Shown: positions 1-13,900 of the stretch, piece after piece | How positions within the stretch are numbered: position 1 is the stretch's first letter | Layout: the number at the start of each line of letters is the position of its first letter | Origin: Petrosia ficiformis | Lineage: Eukaryota; Porifera; Demospongiae; Haplosclerida; Petrosiidae | Direction of reading: 5' to 3' | NCBI GenBank assembly: GCA_947044365.1 | Contig: OX345636.1 | Location: 43,717,537-43,781,536, forward strand | Length of the DNA: 64,000 nt | The notes under the pieces: model-generated | Told to the model about the DNA's origin: nothing | Database searches by the model: none | The model's input: the letters and a program-made list of their open reading frames with translations, nothing else | Position numbers and translations under genes: made by a program

Positions 1-1656
1 ATCACCGGTCGCAGTTTGAGGTTTTCAATTAGATTGATGCACAGTCTGTTTGGTAGGAGTGTTCTCTTACCTTTCCTAAAAAGGAGAAATAATTTTGATA
101 TAATGGATGGTGAATATATTCCTGAAGTACCCACTTTCACAGGTCACATGTCAGGCAATAATGCACTGGTTGAACGTAATCCAAAAACAATAGAATTTCT
201 TACAAAGCAGAGAGACGTTTCCACTTTTCATTCAACTAGTAGTGATTACTATTATGCATACAAAACTGGTAAATGTACTCCATATGATGTGGCTAAGGCA
301 ATCTTGCGAGCTATAGATGAATCAAATGCTCGGACCCCTCCATTACGAGCAATTATTGACTATGATAGTGCAGAGGTATACCAAATGGCTTTGGAATCCA
401 CAAACAGATGGAAATTGGGGAAGCCATTGTCCTTTATTGATGGAGTACCAGTTTCAGTAAAAGGACAGTATAAAGTGATGCCTTATGCTTGTACTGGTGG
501 AGCTACCTTTCAGCCTGTATGTGGACAAGATCTTCCTGAATCTGGTTTGGTGACTCGTCTCAAACAAGCTGGAGCAGTGATAATTGGGTTAGCTAATTTA
601 CAAGAGTATGGTGCAGGTACATTTGGTAGCAACCCTAACAAGGGTTTTCAAACTGCTCGTAATCCATACAATATGGATTGTTTTTGCGGTGGCAGTTCCT
701 CAGGTTCAGCATCCTCTATAGCCTCTGGTATTTGTCCTATATCACTAGGTAGTGATGCTGGTGGATCTATTCGTATACCAGCTTCTTTATGTGGTGTAAT
801 AGGGCTGAAACCAACATATGGTTTACTGGATACATCAGGCTTTACACCATGTACAGCTACTGTTGGTGTACTTGGTCCATTAGCTGCCTCAGTACTAGAC
901 CTAGCTATTGTCATGGATATCCTGTGTTCTGATGTAGTTACTGGTATGACTAATTTAGATTTGACTTGCATGAATGAGAGAAAAACACTTGAAGGGTTGA
1001 AAATTGGAGTACATTGGGAGTATTTTGAACATGCTGACAAAGAAATTGTTAGCCTATGCAAAGCAGCTGTAAGAGAAATGATTAGTCTCGGTGCTGTATG
1101 TATTAATATTAAAATACCAGAGTTAGATGAAATTCAGATAGCTCATGGTGTGACTACAGCAGCAGAATTTGGAAACTCGCTTACACTTGATGTAGATGAC
1201 CATTTTTCAGAGATCACACCTGAAACTCTAATGCTAGTTGGGATTGGCTACACAGTTACTGCAAACCAGTATTTAAATTGCCAGAAACAACGTACACGAG
1301 CAATTCGCACTCTTGAGCACCTATTTGAAGAAGTGGATGTCATTGTAACACCATCAACAGCTTGTTTAGCACCAAAAATTCCACCAACTGCAGAGGTGTA
1401 TGGAGTAACTGATATTCAACTTACAACCTGTTTAATGCGTTTCCTTGTATTAGCTAATCTCACTGGGATCCCTGGTATTGCACTTCCAGTAGGCATTAGT
1501 AGTGCTGGGTTGCCAGCTAGCATTCAAATTATGGCTCCCTGGTTTGAGGAGGGTAAATTGCTATATGTAGCAGGGCTGTTAGAGAAGAAAGTTGCAAGCA
1601 AGATGAAACAACCTAATGTATACTTTGATATTCTTGGAGATTTGTGTAAAGAATAA
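1..1656 (+). CDS. Amidase-signature hydrolase, FAAH-like (5' end outside window)
   Basis: The reading frame is open from the window edge to TAA at 1654-1656. Counting residue 1 at position 16, the amidase-signature triad is visible: Lys149 in VPVSVKGQY, the cis-Ser in GGSSSGSAS (about 227-229) and the nucleophile Ser251 in GSDAGGSIRIPAS. Family members hydrolyse amide bonds with this Ser-cisSer-Lys triad. The N-terminal block (AYKTGKCTPYDVAKAIL, then GKPLSFIDGVPVSVKG) resembles the plant/Dictyostelium type of fatty acid amide hydrolase more than vertebrate FAAH1, so acyl-amides are a likely substrate; that is inference. The first ATG in the window is at 37, but codons before it are open and a possible splice acceptor AG lies at 13-14, so this is probably the large last exon of a longer gene. 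No intron is seen. It converges tail-to-tail on the minus-strand kelch gene, 319 bp away. Confidence 0.88.
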   Translation: MTGRSLRFSIRLMHSLFGRSVLLPFLKRRNNFDIMDGEYIPEVPTFTGHMSGNNALVERNPKTIEFLTKQRDVSTFHSTSSDYYYAYKTGKCTPYDVAKAILRAIDESNARTPPLRAIIDYDSAEVYQMALESTNRWKLGKPLSFIDGVPVSVKGQYKVMPYACTGGATFQPVCGQDLPESGLVTRLKQAGAVIIGLANLQEYGAGTFGSNPNKGFQTARNPYNMDCFCGGSSSGSASSIASGICPISLGSDAGGSIRIPASLCGVIGLKPTYGLLDTSGFTPCTATVGVLGPLAASVLDLAIVMDILCSDVVTGMTNLDLTCMNERKTLEGLKIGVHWEYFEHADKEIVSLCKAAVREMISLGAVCINIKIPELDEIQIAHGVTTAAEFGNSLTLDVDDHFSEITPETLMLVGIGYTVTANQYLNCQKQRTRAIRTLEHLFEEVDVIVTPSTACLAPKIPPTAEVYGVTDIQLTTCLMRFLVLANLTGIPGIALPVGISSAGLPASIQIMAPWFEEGKLLYVAGLLEKKVASKMKQPNVYFDILGDLCKE

Positions 1657-1874
1657 ATTGTATACAGTACATAGTATACAAAGAATGGAAGAACTATTCC
1701 AAATCACTTCCTCAGACTCGTACCCATACATATGTGTGCACATTAGCTACTTCACATAATTATTTTTTTTAATAATATTTTTGGAAAGTTTTACTAACTG
1801 GATTTGGTAAAAATTAAGATCTGAAAAAGCAGGAATGTTAACGTTATTTTGTGTATACAATGATTATAATTAGA

Positions 1875-1939
<65 letters not shown>

Positions 1940-1975
1940 AGTACTGAATTAAACTAACATATATATATATATATA
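1657..1975. repeat. Convergent intergenic gap with (TA)n microsatellite
   Basis: AT-rich spacer between two convergent stop codons. It holds an uninterrupted TA tract at about 1877-1935 and a short second tract at 1960-1974 that reaches the last codon of the minus-strand gene. No ORF or RNA gene is seen. Confidence 0.8.
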
Positions 1976-4900
1976 CTACACATTTAACTGAATTCCCAGT
2001 TTATCTCTGACTGACTCTTGCATGGATTTCTTGATCTTGTTAGCTGCATCGACATATGGACCACGTATTTCATAAAAAGCATTGAAGAATTTCGTGCAAT
2101 ATTCTTCAATCTCTTCTAGTTTGTCTTTGAATACAAAACCAGATAAGAAACAGTTAATAATATTATCACTGGTAGGATTTGTCTGAACATCACGTGTTAT
2201 TATACCAGCTTCTAATAGTTCATCAGCAACAGTTTTCAATGAACCAGTCTTAAATAATCGAGTGAGTTTAGCATGATTCTTCTCCATTACTAGTTCAATA
2301 CATTTTACAACTTGACTAATATCAACATGAGATCTATCAATGCCTGTGTAAATAAATTACTTAATATATAAATTGTATATAACTATAACTACATATTATC
2401 TATAATGTTACAGTACAGCCAACTACACTGTAACTGGGCTGAAGTGAAGCTAAACCAAGTTCAAATACAGAGTTGGCTGCACACTTACAATGCACTCAAG
2501 AGGGTATATGTAGTAATTGATTACCTAATGATTGAAATGTTTCTGGACATTATTTAGGCAGATTAGATTAAGGTTTGAATGCTAGGCAAGTTAACCTAAT
2601 TATGAAAACCACAGAGCTTATGTGAGGCTTTATAATACCATATAGCCTTAAATATTCACGAGTTAAATTTTCGTATTTTGACGATATTCAACTATTTTGT
2701 GATAAAAGTTTTGCGTTCACCATAAATGCTCACATGTGGTCGGCTTGACCATTATTTCCTGAATACATTTACCATGGTCTGTCAGTTTTCACGAAAAATG
2801 TGAAATGTATAGCTCACAAAAATTTAGGGCTGTATGGTAAAAGCTGTCTACAGTTTCCATAAAACTGGCCTCATGTGATTTACGTTGAGCTCATGAGTGC
2901 TTTGTAGTTTCGAAAACATAGTAACAATGTTTCTATGAGTCCATGTAGTATAGAGCATTCCAGTAAGTGAGGATCCATGATATTCCATGGGTTAATAAAG
3001 CATTTTGATATCCTTAGTAGAGGTGTATAACTAGATCTAGACTATAGCAACTAATTGATGTGATATTATAACACATGGAAGTGTACTGTTGCTCACAATA
3101 CAGATTATGCAGTATATACAATTAGTACAGTACACAAAAATCTTATGTAAATGAATAATAATAGTACTAACCTGTATGATTTGTTGTATTACTATCCGGT
3201 TCTTGATCCCCAGTAGACTCTTAAGTGTTGAAGAATAAGTTGATTTTAACTGATGATAATAATGAATTACATACCTGTAGTGGATGTTTCAAGGAATCTA
3301 CTGATATATATTTTTCTTGTATTACAATCTATTCCAGTTAGTGTTACTGGATGTCTCAAACGTTCCTCAGGATCACAGGATAGTTTAGCCCATACAGTAA
3401 TCAGACAAGATGGAGGAATGGGAAGATCATTTGATCCAAATAGATCAGCATCTCTTTTCATAAGCTGTTTTATAGGAATTATAATTATGTATAGCATAAT
3501 AGACTAGTGTTGTTTTAGTTTCATTTTTGAGATGCTGTTTTAGTTATGAAATTTCCTAATTTCAATGATGTTTTAGTAATAGTTAACTAATATTTTCAAT
3601 TATATTTTAGTTCTAGTTAACTAATAGTTTTCATAGTACTGTTTCAGTTAACTAAATTATAAATGCAAATACTAATATGTCGGTTTGAATTTTGACCTAC
3701 AGTACAATGAGAAATTATACTGAAATTAAAACTGTACATCCATTTACACTGCTTCTTAGTGTAATTATAAGTACATTAGTAGTTAACCAAAAATGCATTG
3801 CAAGTACATTTAGTTAACCAAAACATCCATTACAAGTATATTAGTTATAGTTCTATAACTAAAAGGCCATCAATAATATATTTTAGTTATAGTTAAAAAC
3901 TAAAATAGAAAAGGTTATACTAAAATAGATTTAGTATTAGTTTTAGTTAACTAAAACAACACTAATATAGACTATACGCTAATATAATAATAGTTATACA
4001 AAATAATCCATGTAATATCAGCTGATAAATAATAATATGGAGAACTAGATCAGTAACAATATTCATCATGACATGTAATGCTTTCAAACATTCATTATTT
4101 ACTGTGAGAGGTTCAATATGTGGTTCAATATTCCATCCTTGACATATGTGTGACTCCTGGAGAAGTAGTTCAATATATCCATTCTTACTGTCTATGAATG
4201 AGAATCTAATTATCTGATCTTCAATAGCGGTGGGGTGTTTAGCTGATATGAACTAAAGAAAAGAGATAATTATACAGTTATTCAGGGTGTGGTTCTCCGG
4301 CTCCCCCCTCCAGTAGTAGATGAAACCATGGCAAACATATGGTCTCATGTAGCCAGACATAACCTACTTCCTTCGTAGTAGGTTGAGTCTGGCTGTGTTA
4401 GACTAGGCACCATATTAGTTACCTCTAAGAAAACTTTTATTTTCTGCACCACCATAAACATCATCAGCCATTTGTTACTTCCTCTCCTTTCATAATAAAT
4501 TCTACCAGTGTATGTATTATCAGGTACACCAGAATCATTAGGAACTTGTACTATAGAATATAGAAGTATTTAATGCTTCATTATGTAACAATATTTGAGA
4601 TAGAGTGATATGTTTGTGTTTCACTATCAGTATCACTACTAGGATCATTACCCTTTTCAACTTTGTCAGTTGATTGAATATCAGCTGATAATAATAATAC
4701 AAATATCATTGAAACATTGCTAATAATTAAATATACTATTTATATCCTAACCATGTCCAGATGAGGATGGTGTTTTATCAACAGTATCGCTACTAGGATG
4801 ATCTTCAGTATTGTCAGTTGATGGAACATCGACTAATAATAATTAATAGTAAAGCATTCATAATATACTATTAATATCCTAACCACGTCCAGATGAGGGT

Positions 4901-7900
4901 GGTGTATTATCACCAGTATTAATAGGTTGCTCTTCAGTATTGTCAGTTGACAGAACATCAACTAATAATAATCAATAAAAAGCATTAATAATATACTGTG
5001 ATGCATGTCATGAAATTCTGACCAAAGAGATTGCAGGAAAGGCATCACCTGCCAGTGCTTTAAATCATGTAAATAAATGCACGTGTGCATAATAAATTTT
5101 TTATAAGTCAATATACATTAAAATACTTATACCACCCTTTAGTACAATACATGTTTTATTGTGGTACTCTGATGAGGCCAATAAATATCTTGATTACATA
5201 ATGCACTCGCTTCACTCATGCATTATGTAATCTCGACTTTTATTGACACGCCATCATGCTGCATTAAATGCTTTAATACAGCAAAACGATCTCTCCACAG
5301 TCACCAGAACTGCTCGTCATCTTCACACTTTTTTTCACATGGCTTGTAGAGGTGTGGCAGTTCTGAGTGTGCATGCGTATAACCACGTGTCCATAATCGT
5401 GATAGTAGTTTTTAGCTATCGCTATCGTTATAGTAACTCTGATGACGACGATAATCGCACTATCGCCCAGCCCTAATTAAAACATGTATTGCACACACTG
5501 TAAAGGTGCTATAACTAATACTTAATATACTAACCATGTTCAGATGAGGGTGGTGTTTTCTCATCAGTATAGCTACTAGGATGCTCTTCAGTATTGTCAG
5601 TTGACGGAACATTGACTAATAATAATTATAATAAACATTAGAATAGTATTAATAATATACTATTAATAAAATTGATGGAGAAACAGAGAGAGTGAAATCA
5701 TAAAATTAATTTATTATTCCTCACTTTCATCAATATCAAATGAAGCTTTGTCACAAAATACATCATTATTAGTACTGTAAATATCTTGAAACCTGCGATC
5801 AACTACATAATAATACATTGTGTACATACATTATTATTATTCAGTGTATTGAATACAAAATATTCTTTACATACACTCATATAGAAAATCCAGAGAGGGG
5901 TAAGGATACTTCATTTTAATCTCATTATCTGAACCAACACTGGGGCTTTCATCATCTGAGAATAAAAAGAACTTATTTAATTATCACAATGATATGAAAT
6001 GATTGATTTACCATTTTCATGTGTTTCAAAAACAATTTTGTTATCATATTCAGTGTGTGTTGATGGCATATCTTCAATATCATAGTGGAAAGTAGTTGTG
6101 TCTTCATGAACTGAAAATAATTATTATTTAATAAGTGATTGTGTATAATACTAATACTAACCACTTCCAGAATCTGATTCTGTATGTGTTTCATTATCGC
6201 TAGTAGTATTGGTGTGATCATTTGTATGTGTTTCATTATCGCTAGTAGTATTGGTGTGATCATTTGTATGTGTTTCATTATCACTAGTAGTATTGGTCTG
6301 ATTATTTGTATGTGTTTCATCATCACTTGGTGGATCATCACTTGAAGTAGAAGTGTCATCTAAACTATCATCACTGAATGTCTTCCCGATGCCAACCAAA
6401 CAAAATTTCTGACGTGTTATCGTACCATATTGATTATTGATATTGAACTTCCCACCTTTTACTAGCTGAAACTTGTATGGTGGAGCTGATTCATCTATCT
6501 GTGCTATCATAAAACTGAGATATTCAAACTGTTCTTTACTTTTCAATAGTACACAATGTTGTATTTCTAACATTACAGGTTGAAGAAGCTCGGCAGCAAA
6601 TGAGATTGCATAGGTAGCACTAACGAGCTGTGTGTCTTGTGGGAATTGAAACATACCACCAACTAAAGCCTTTACAGCTACTTCACATGTTTCTGATTGA
6701 TGGAGTGTTCCTTGTTGGAACTGCATCTTTAAACCAAACTGCTCCCAATCAAATACTTGGCATTTACTTCCTTGTATAAGAAACTGTTTCTGTGCAGCCA
6801 CATGAACACTAGAAAGACGATCTGTAAGACATATAATTATATAAATTATGATATATGGTAGCTGCCCCTATAATTGCTTTCAGTGTGGTGTCATCATTCG
6901 ATAATTTCTCATACCTGAAACTATTATAGTTATTAGTATGAATGAGGAATACATTTTAGCTAAAACAGCTATTGTTTACGTAAACTACAAGTATTGTCAA
7001 TCAGTTTTCTTCCTAGTGTCATCATAACCAGCCCCACCTACTCCAAATGAACCACTTTGTTTATAGTGGGAGGGGCCGGTGCTTGAGACTACTTTCTTCC
7101 TGCTGGTGTGTAGACCTCGAGCATTGTTCTATTATGTAACATGGCCATTTGACCAAACTCCCTGGAATGATGCAACTTAACTATGTGTGTTCTCAAGTGT
7201 GACATAATAACATATATTATATAGAGTCAACCCCATGGAAAGCGAGAATGCATGGCCCTGCAGGCCATAAAAACACTTAATTTGAATTGTTGCATGAATA
7301 TTATTAATAGCATAATTATATTACCACAACAAAAAAATGTCATCAATAGAATTGTATTCTATTTGTAAAATGTTGAGTGGGTTTATCAAAGGAACGGCCA
7401 GTGCTATATACAAATCAGTTGTATTATATCCCTGTTGCTTCTTAATGTGCTGGAAAAATCAAATAATAAGTTTTGATTGTGCGGTTAAATAAGGAAGCAA
7501 AAAACCACATTCACCCACTCAACATTACACAAATGAAAGGCTATATCTGATATAGAGTAACCTTGCCTTCAGCATATAGCTCTTGATCTCAGTTAAAGTA
7601 AATCAGATACAACCCTCCTAGAGGTGTTATAACAAATACGTGTTCCAAAGTTTGTACTAACCAGTAAGATGTACCAGATAATCAACCTGGACTTCCACAT
7701 CTTTGTATGCTTTGGTCTCTTCAAAGCATTGAAATTTTTGTACTTTGGGAGATTCTGAATCAATCATATTTTGTTTTTCCTCCTGTAACTCTCTTCGAAG
7801 AGCAGCAATTTGTTTGTTTTCTAATAATTTTAAAAATTATAACATGATGTAGCTAAACTATATCACTAACCATTCTCTATTTCTGTTATTACTTCTTCTT

Positions 7901-10900
7901 TCTTTCTCAACTCAGTCTGAAACTCACAAACAACTTCACTCCAAAAACATTTCAGTTCTTTGATAATAATAAAATTTAATTATTATACTATAATTATAAT
8001 GCAGATTATAGAACAACCTTTTTGTAAATCACGTCTCATTTCTCTGATTTCGAAACCCAACTCATGTAGTTCCTTCACTTCACTTTCTACATAACTACCT
8101 TTAATATCTTCCAGTGGTTGATATTCTGAAAATGATAAAATTATTATAGTTATAATTCTACATAGGTGTATGATATCATTATTAGTTAGTCATTTGTAAC
8201 TCACCACTGTGTGTCAATTCTTCAAGCTCACTATTCTCAGGTATTGCTATTCTGTAAACCTCTTCTTCAAAATTATCTAAACAATATAATATATAATACA
8301 TATGTACACACATGTATGTATGTCTGTTGTCAATGATATACCAGATAGATGAATATTCTCTGTTACATGTCTGATCTGTTTTCGTGATTCCTTTATTTCT
8401 TGAAGTTGATGTTGAGATACTACAGAGATTATGGAGATATAGCTATAGCACCTTTATATATTATTATCTTTTTGTTTTGTTTTGTGGACAGACTTAAATA
8501 TTAGCTTTCATTAACTATCTTGTCTTGTCCTGTATGCTTTATTTGCATCAAATTTTCATTAAAAAAAATATATATCATGTTATAATGAACCAAATGAATA
8601 TAGCAACTTATCAGTGGCGTAGCTAGGAGATTATCAGAGGGAGCAGTAATTAGGAGCGCAAAACACACTGAAATTTTATTTAGCTGATTTGATATTCCTA
8701 GAAGCTGTAATCAATCAATTAATTACGTCTTTCTGTAGTGCTGTTACTCAAATTGATAACCAAAGGAGTTATCAATCCTACTGTATACAGTACAGTTTGT
8801 CACCATTACCCACACAAACTCTCATGTGTTAATAATAGTGGATGGACAACCATAAATGGGCATGGTTGATTGAAATTGCTTGCTCTGGCAGAGATGCTGA
8901 GGCTTAAGATGAATCTGTGGCTGATGTTTGATTTAGCATTCCCCTTAGGGGAAGCAGATGCTGATCTTGCTCCCAATTGGCTATGCCACTGTAATTCAGG
9001 ACCAGTCATTAAACTTCAAAGGTTAAACAATATTACTTATGTATACAATAATCAGATTTTGGACAACATGCACTAGCATAAAGCAAATTATAATTATTTA
9101 TCATATCTCTATATCTACGTATTACTTTTCTTCCATATTTCTGCTGTCTGGTAGAGTTTTGCAATATTTGATTCAAGACATTTAACTTTCTGTTGATTGA
9201 GTTGCAGTTCATCATTCAGCTTTTGATGTTTACAGTCTGCAGCCATTTCTCTTATAGACAACTGATGCTGAGCAATTTCACAATCTAACACAAAGCATGT
9301 ATAATTATAATAATATATAATAGGTGCTTTATAGAATCATTTATTATAATAATTATACATATATGAAAATAAATTTATTATAATTATAATTGAAATTACG
9401 TACATATATTAGGGCTAGGACAATGTTTGGAAAAGTACATTTGAAGTTACGTCAGAAATGAAGATTCATAACTTCATACATGTTTTTATTAATAATTATT
9501 GCTTCTATCTTAATTGGCCTCTAAAGCTGCATTATCCAGTACTACATTTTATTGCTGTTACTGTTTCTACTCATAACTTGACTGAGAAATAGGACAGAAG
9601 CATAAAGCAACTATATAGTCTCAATGTTTCTGGAAATATTAACCATTGTACAAGTGTACATGTACAAAGAGATTAAAGTTGACATTGTAGTGAAGCTTCG
9701 AGAGGAAACATTTTGCTTGCTAAATGAATGAAGATTTGAAACATCAAACATTGTCACATCTTTATTATATCCTATTATATGTTACCATCATTATTTCCAA
9801 TGGGTTAAGGAACAATTACAGTTACAATAGTGTATTGCCATCTAGTAATCAGTTACCTTTCTTCCACTTTTCTGTTGTTTGGTTTAGTTTTGTCACATGT
9901 GATTCCAGTAGTTTAATTTTCTCTTTACTTTGTTCAAGATTATTATTCAGTAATGATAACTGTTGATGTTTGTGACTTATATCCAGCTCTTTGGCAGACA
10001 GCTTTGATTCCCAATCTAATATAAAAGCAGAATAAATAATTAATTAAATGTATTCATTTTTATAGCATACCTTGCTTTAACTTCTCCATCATATGTTGTA
10101 GTGATGTTTCGCTTGTCTTCATCTCCTTAAGAGTCTTGTCTTTTCCCCACAAGTCCAAACGAACTTGTAATAGCTCTCCTTCTTTTCTCTGTTCCTGCTT
10201 CTTCATATTCTCTAGCTGTTTGTTAAGTTCTTGAATATTCAGAGATAATATGCCATATTTTTTTTGGAAATCATTTGTTAGTTGACTAATGTATGCATCT
10301 CTGTTATCAGCAATAACCTGTACTGATAGTAACTCTGATTCAAGATCAGTACTTCTCCTCCTCTCTCTTATCAACTCCAAACTCTGCCTCCTTATCTCCA
10401 TCTCATTGTCATGGAGTTTCTTTCCAGCATCCTTCTGTAACATTTGGAGTTCCTGTTGAGCCACTTGAAGTTGTTTCTAGAAAATTCATTACAGTTATAA
10501 TCATTATCTCTCAGTATATATAGTTACTAGTAATATAAAATAAACTAACTTGTTGATGTAGTCTATCATATGAAAATTGATCAAATACCTTTTTCTCCAT
10601 TATAACCTGTGTCGCCTGAAACAATTAACACAATAATTTATTGACAAAATATTGATCACTGGTTTAATACTTGATGTGGTATAGAAGATGATGATTTGAT
10701 TGAATCAATCAAATCAGCCACAAGTACTCCCTCCTGTAGTCTATCATCAACAATATGATGAAGTAAACTTGTCTGAATCCCATCCTTGTTTTTCATTAGT
10801 TGTTCTATATTCCAGACATGTTTCACAGACCACACATCTTTAATATATTCTGAGATATAATAATAATAATAATGATATTCAGTATTAGAGTGAGATGTAA

Positions 10901-13900
10901 TGTTATTAGTCTAGTTCTAAGATATGAGACACTGGATTACTAATACTAGATACAAACTAAAAACAGATGAAAGGTATACAACTAACAAAATCAAATGAAA
11001 ATGAATGCATTCTGAATCCAGAACCATCACTACAATTGTGATTGGGAAACTAGTCTGGCATTACCAACCATTTTGTACACAAGGAAGTGTTCTGGGGACA
11101 AGTGCATATCAGGCTTTTACAACTGAGCTGGAATGTTGATAAGGGTTAGGCTACTTGGTCTGTAAGCCTGTGCCAAGTAGTGTAGAACTTCAGATCATCA
11201 GTTATTGGATAATTTAGCTTCTTATTATAATGTTCAATAATTATTATAACTCTTTTATGTAGCTACATTACAAATTGATTATGCATGATGTATTTATTTG
11301 AGTTGACATTTCGCTGTTAAAAGAAACACAACAGCAGAAATCAAAGACTCTGGTCTTTCAAGTAGGTGGTCAAAAGCACCAGGTAGGCTGGCTACATCTA
11401 CCTCTTACACTAATGACGGTAATAATTTCTCCAAAACCCATCAGGAATGCTTTTTTCTCGCACGAAATTGCAATGGGCTTGTGAGAATGCGGTTTGAGTT
11501 GGACCAAACTGATTGGTCTGGAATATTTCTGCAGCCTGTACAAGTAGCATATGCACTTGTCTCTAGACCTTTCCTACTCCAGGTGGAGTGCGGTGCCGCC
11601 AGAGTATTGGGAAACTGCACAAGAATGATTACTGACAAGAAAACAATTGCAGACATTACTTGACTGTAATAATAGTTATTATACTGAGATATGTGTGTGT
11701 GTGTGTTACAAACTTACCTAGTATATAAAAACAGTTACTGTTTTTGTGGGTTTTTAAGCGCATTATTCCAAATAAGCGGATGCTCATTACTGTTATTTTA
11801 GCTGACATTTAAGCGCTGCATATTATTATTAAAACTACAAATATGTCTTGGTTGTGTGGAAAAGCACACTAGCTGTTTGATTTCAAAGACTCATAGCTCA
11901 TATTCAAAGCTACTATATCGATCACTGCTTCTAGTTCCATTACTATGACCTTTCATGATGTTCTGCAATCTGATTGGGGCGCAGCTTTTCATGCGCCAGA
12001 AACAAACTGATGTATGTAACCAGACCCTTTCTCACAGTATGGGTCTGGCTATGCGAGACTAGTTCACAAGCACCAAAGGACACTTACCTAAAATAGAAAC
12101 ACCATGTTCACTATTGTGAGTGTGACTGAGAGCGCGATAAGCACATACCTAAATTTTAGCACATATTTTTTACCGTTTTTGTCAATAACCCGCAAATATG
12201 CTATGTGGCTTCAATCACGTGCATGAAATAAAATAGATGGAGCTAGAAAGTGATCATCATGGCAGAAAACTTAGAGCTAGCTCAATGTTATAGCAGCCAT
12301 TACTTCAATTGTACTTGATTTGAAGCTGTGATTTGACAGCAATAGCCTTTAAATAAAACGAGTTATGTTTCCAAGTAATCTTTTGCTACCAGAACTCAAA
12401 AGACAGACAGACAGAAAACCTGAAAACAGTAACTCTTCACTCTGCCTATACGGGTGAGGATTAATAGTGAGAGTTATAGAAAATAGTTAATTATGAAAGT
12501 TTGTCGAGTCATCATGTCAATTACATTTAAAGGTGTGTTTTCACAAGTACATAATGACATAATTATAGAATAGACATGTAATATTATTACTACTACACAA
12601 TAATATAAGAATCACATATTATAAACATAATTCCATACATCAATACAAATATACCAAGATAAATACATACAACACGTCATGTATGTCTCTAGTGGTAATA
12701 TAGGCACGCAGGTATACATGTGTGTGTCTATGTATGTTAATAATGATGACAGTAAGAACAGAAAATGGACTGACACTTTGTCTATATTATGAATCATTAC
12801 ACCGTAAAAGTAATAGGTTAATTTTAATCTTCAGTTGGTTACAGGAGTTTCAATGCAATTCTATTTTCCTATTTGCTGAATTGTTTTTCCTGTTAAATTA
12901 TATTTGCAAGTACTAGCTTCATTTCAACATGATCGATATTGACTAGTATATAAAGTACATGTCGTAATAAAGCATAGTAAAAAACACAATATTAATTACA
13001 AATGACATGGTTTGTGTATTACCAAGTACCAACATACTTATAGTAGTTAAAGTATTATGTTCAAGAAATGGTAGTACGAACTTTGGATTATCTCTGAGAG
13101 TGTTTCTAAGGGGCCTAAAAAGTGCTAATCCTTTGTGTTTACATTGAAGTAATAAAATTACACCTGAATATATCAAGTAAAAAGAGTATTGAAATTCCCT
13201 ATGTTTCCACTCCCTGTCCAGAAGATTATAATTATGAACTTATAATTATAATAATGATATTCATCAGTGTATAAATCCCACTAGAATGTTTGCTGCAACA
13301 TCTACTAATATCTATATATTTGTAAAATTGGTATAGTGTTACACTGTAAAAAGTAATAGGTTATTTTAACCTTCAGTTGGTTACAGGAGTTTCAATTCTA
13401 TTTTCCTCGATGCTGATTTGTTGTTAATATTTACAATTCACAGTTCATTTGATCTTGATCTATATTGACTACTATGAAGTACATGTCATAATAAGGCATA
13501 TGGTAACAAGCATATTGATATAATGTAGCTATATAATGTAGCACAGTATAGGTGTAACCTGTGGTGTATTATTAGTATTGCCATTGTAACATCTAAAGAT
13601 GTTACCATATAGCCGGAAATATTGGCGGAACAAAACATTGTCAGTTTCAAATAGAAACAGGAAAAATTAAAAGTTTATGGAGTTAATTTTGACGGTTTAT
13701 TATTAAAGTTTATGAGTGGGTAGGGTTTATTGAACATGTGTACGTATACGCACTTTCAATATGTACGACCAGCTGTATACGTAGCCATTACAAGAATGTA
13801 TCGACTCCGAGACTAGGGGATGAACTTGAGTGCAGAAGAGAAGCAGACAATCATTTTGATCGATATGCTGTAGCTGTGCTAAAACAAGGTGTTGTTGTTG

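Larger units (their letters stand above)
1976..4550 (-). other. C-terminal beta-rich segment and CARD-like helical domain (exons 24-28)
   Basis: Exons 24-26 encode a conserved-looking globular segment (YYERRGSNKWLMMFMVVQ, FISAKHPTAIEDQIIRFSF, PPSCLITVWAKLS) in the place where UNC5 and PIDD have a UPA domain; the equivalence is unproven. Exon 28 encodes 122 residues, nearly all helical by composition. It contains LLEAGIITRDVQ, then about 20 residues later FLSGFVFKDKLEEIEEYC, a spacing like CARD domains (LL...G.LT...). Death-fold identity is a hypothesis. The stop codon is TAG at 1976-1978. Confidence 0.55.

Noticed and set aside
3253..3507. Plus-strand 84-aa ORF
   Set aside because: Shadow of exon 26 of the minus-strand kelch gene, which fits phase and splice sites.
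4021..4103. Extension of kelch-gene exon 25 past the GTAAAT donor into an open hydrophobic stretch
   Set aside because: The spliced form continues into exon 26 in phase 0, whereas the extension is low-complexity Ile/Leu intron sequence ending in a stop.
5243..5476. 77-aa plus ORF between linker exons
   Set aside because: Lies in intron 20 within a degraded inverted repeat (TTGATTACATAATGCA and its inverse at 5190-5245); no domain.
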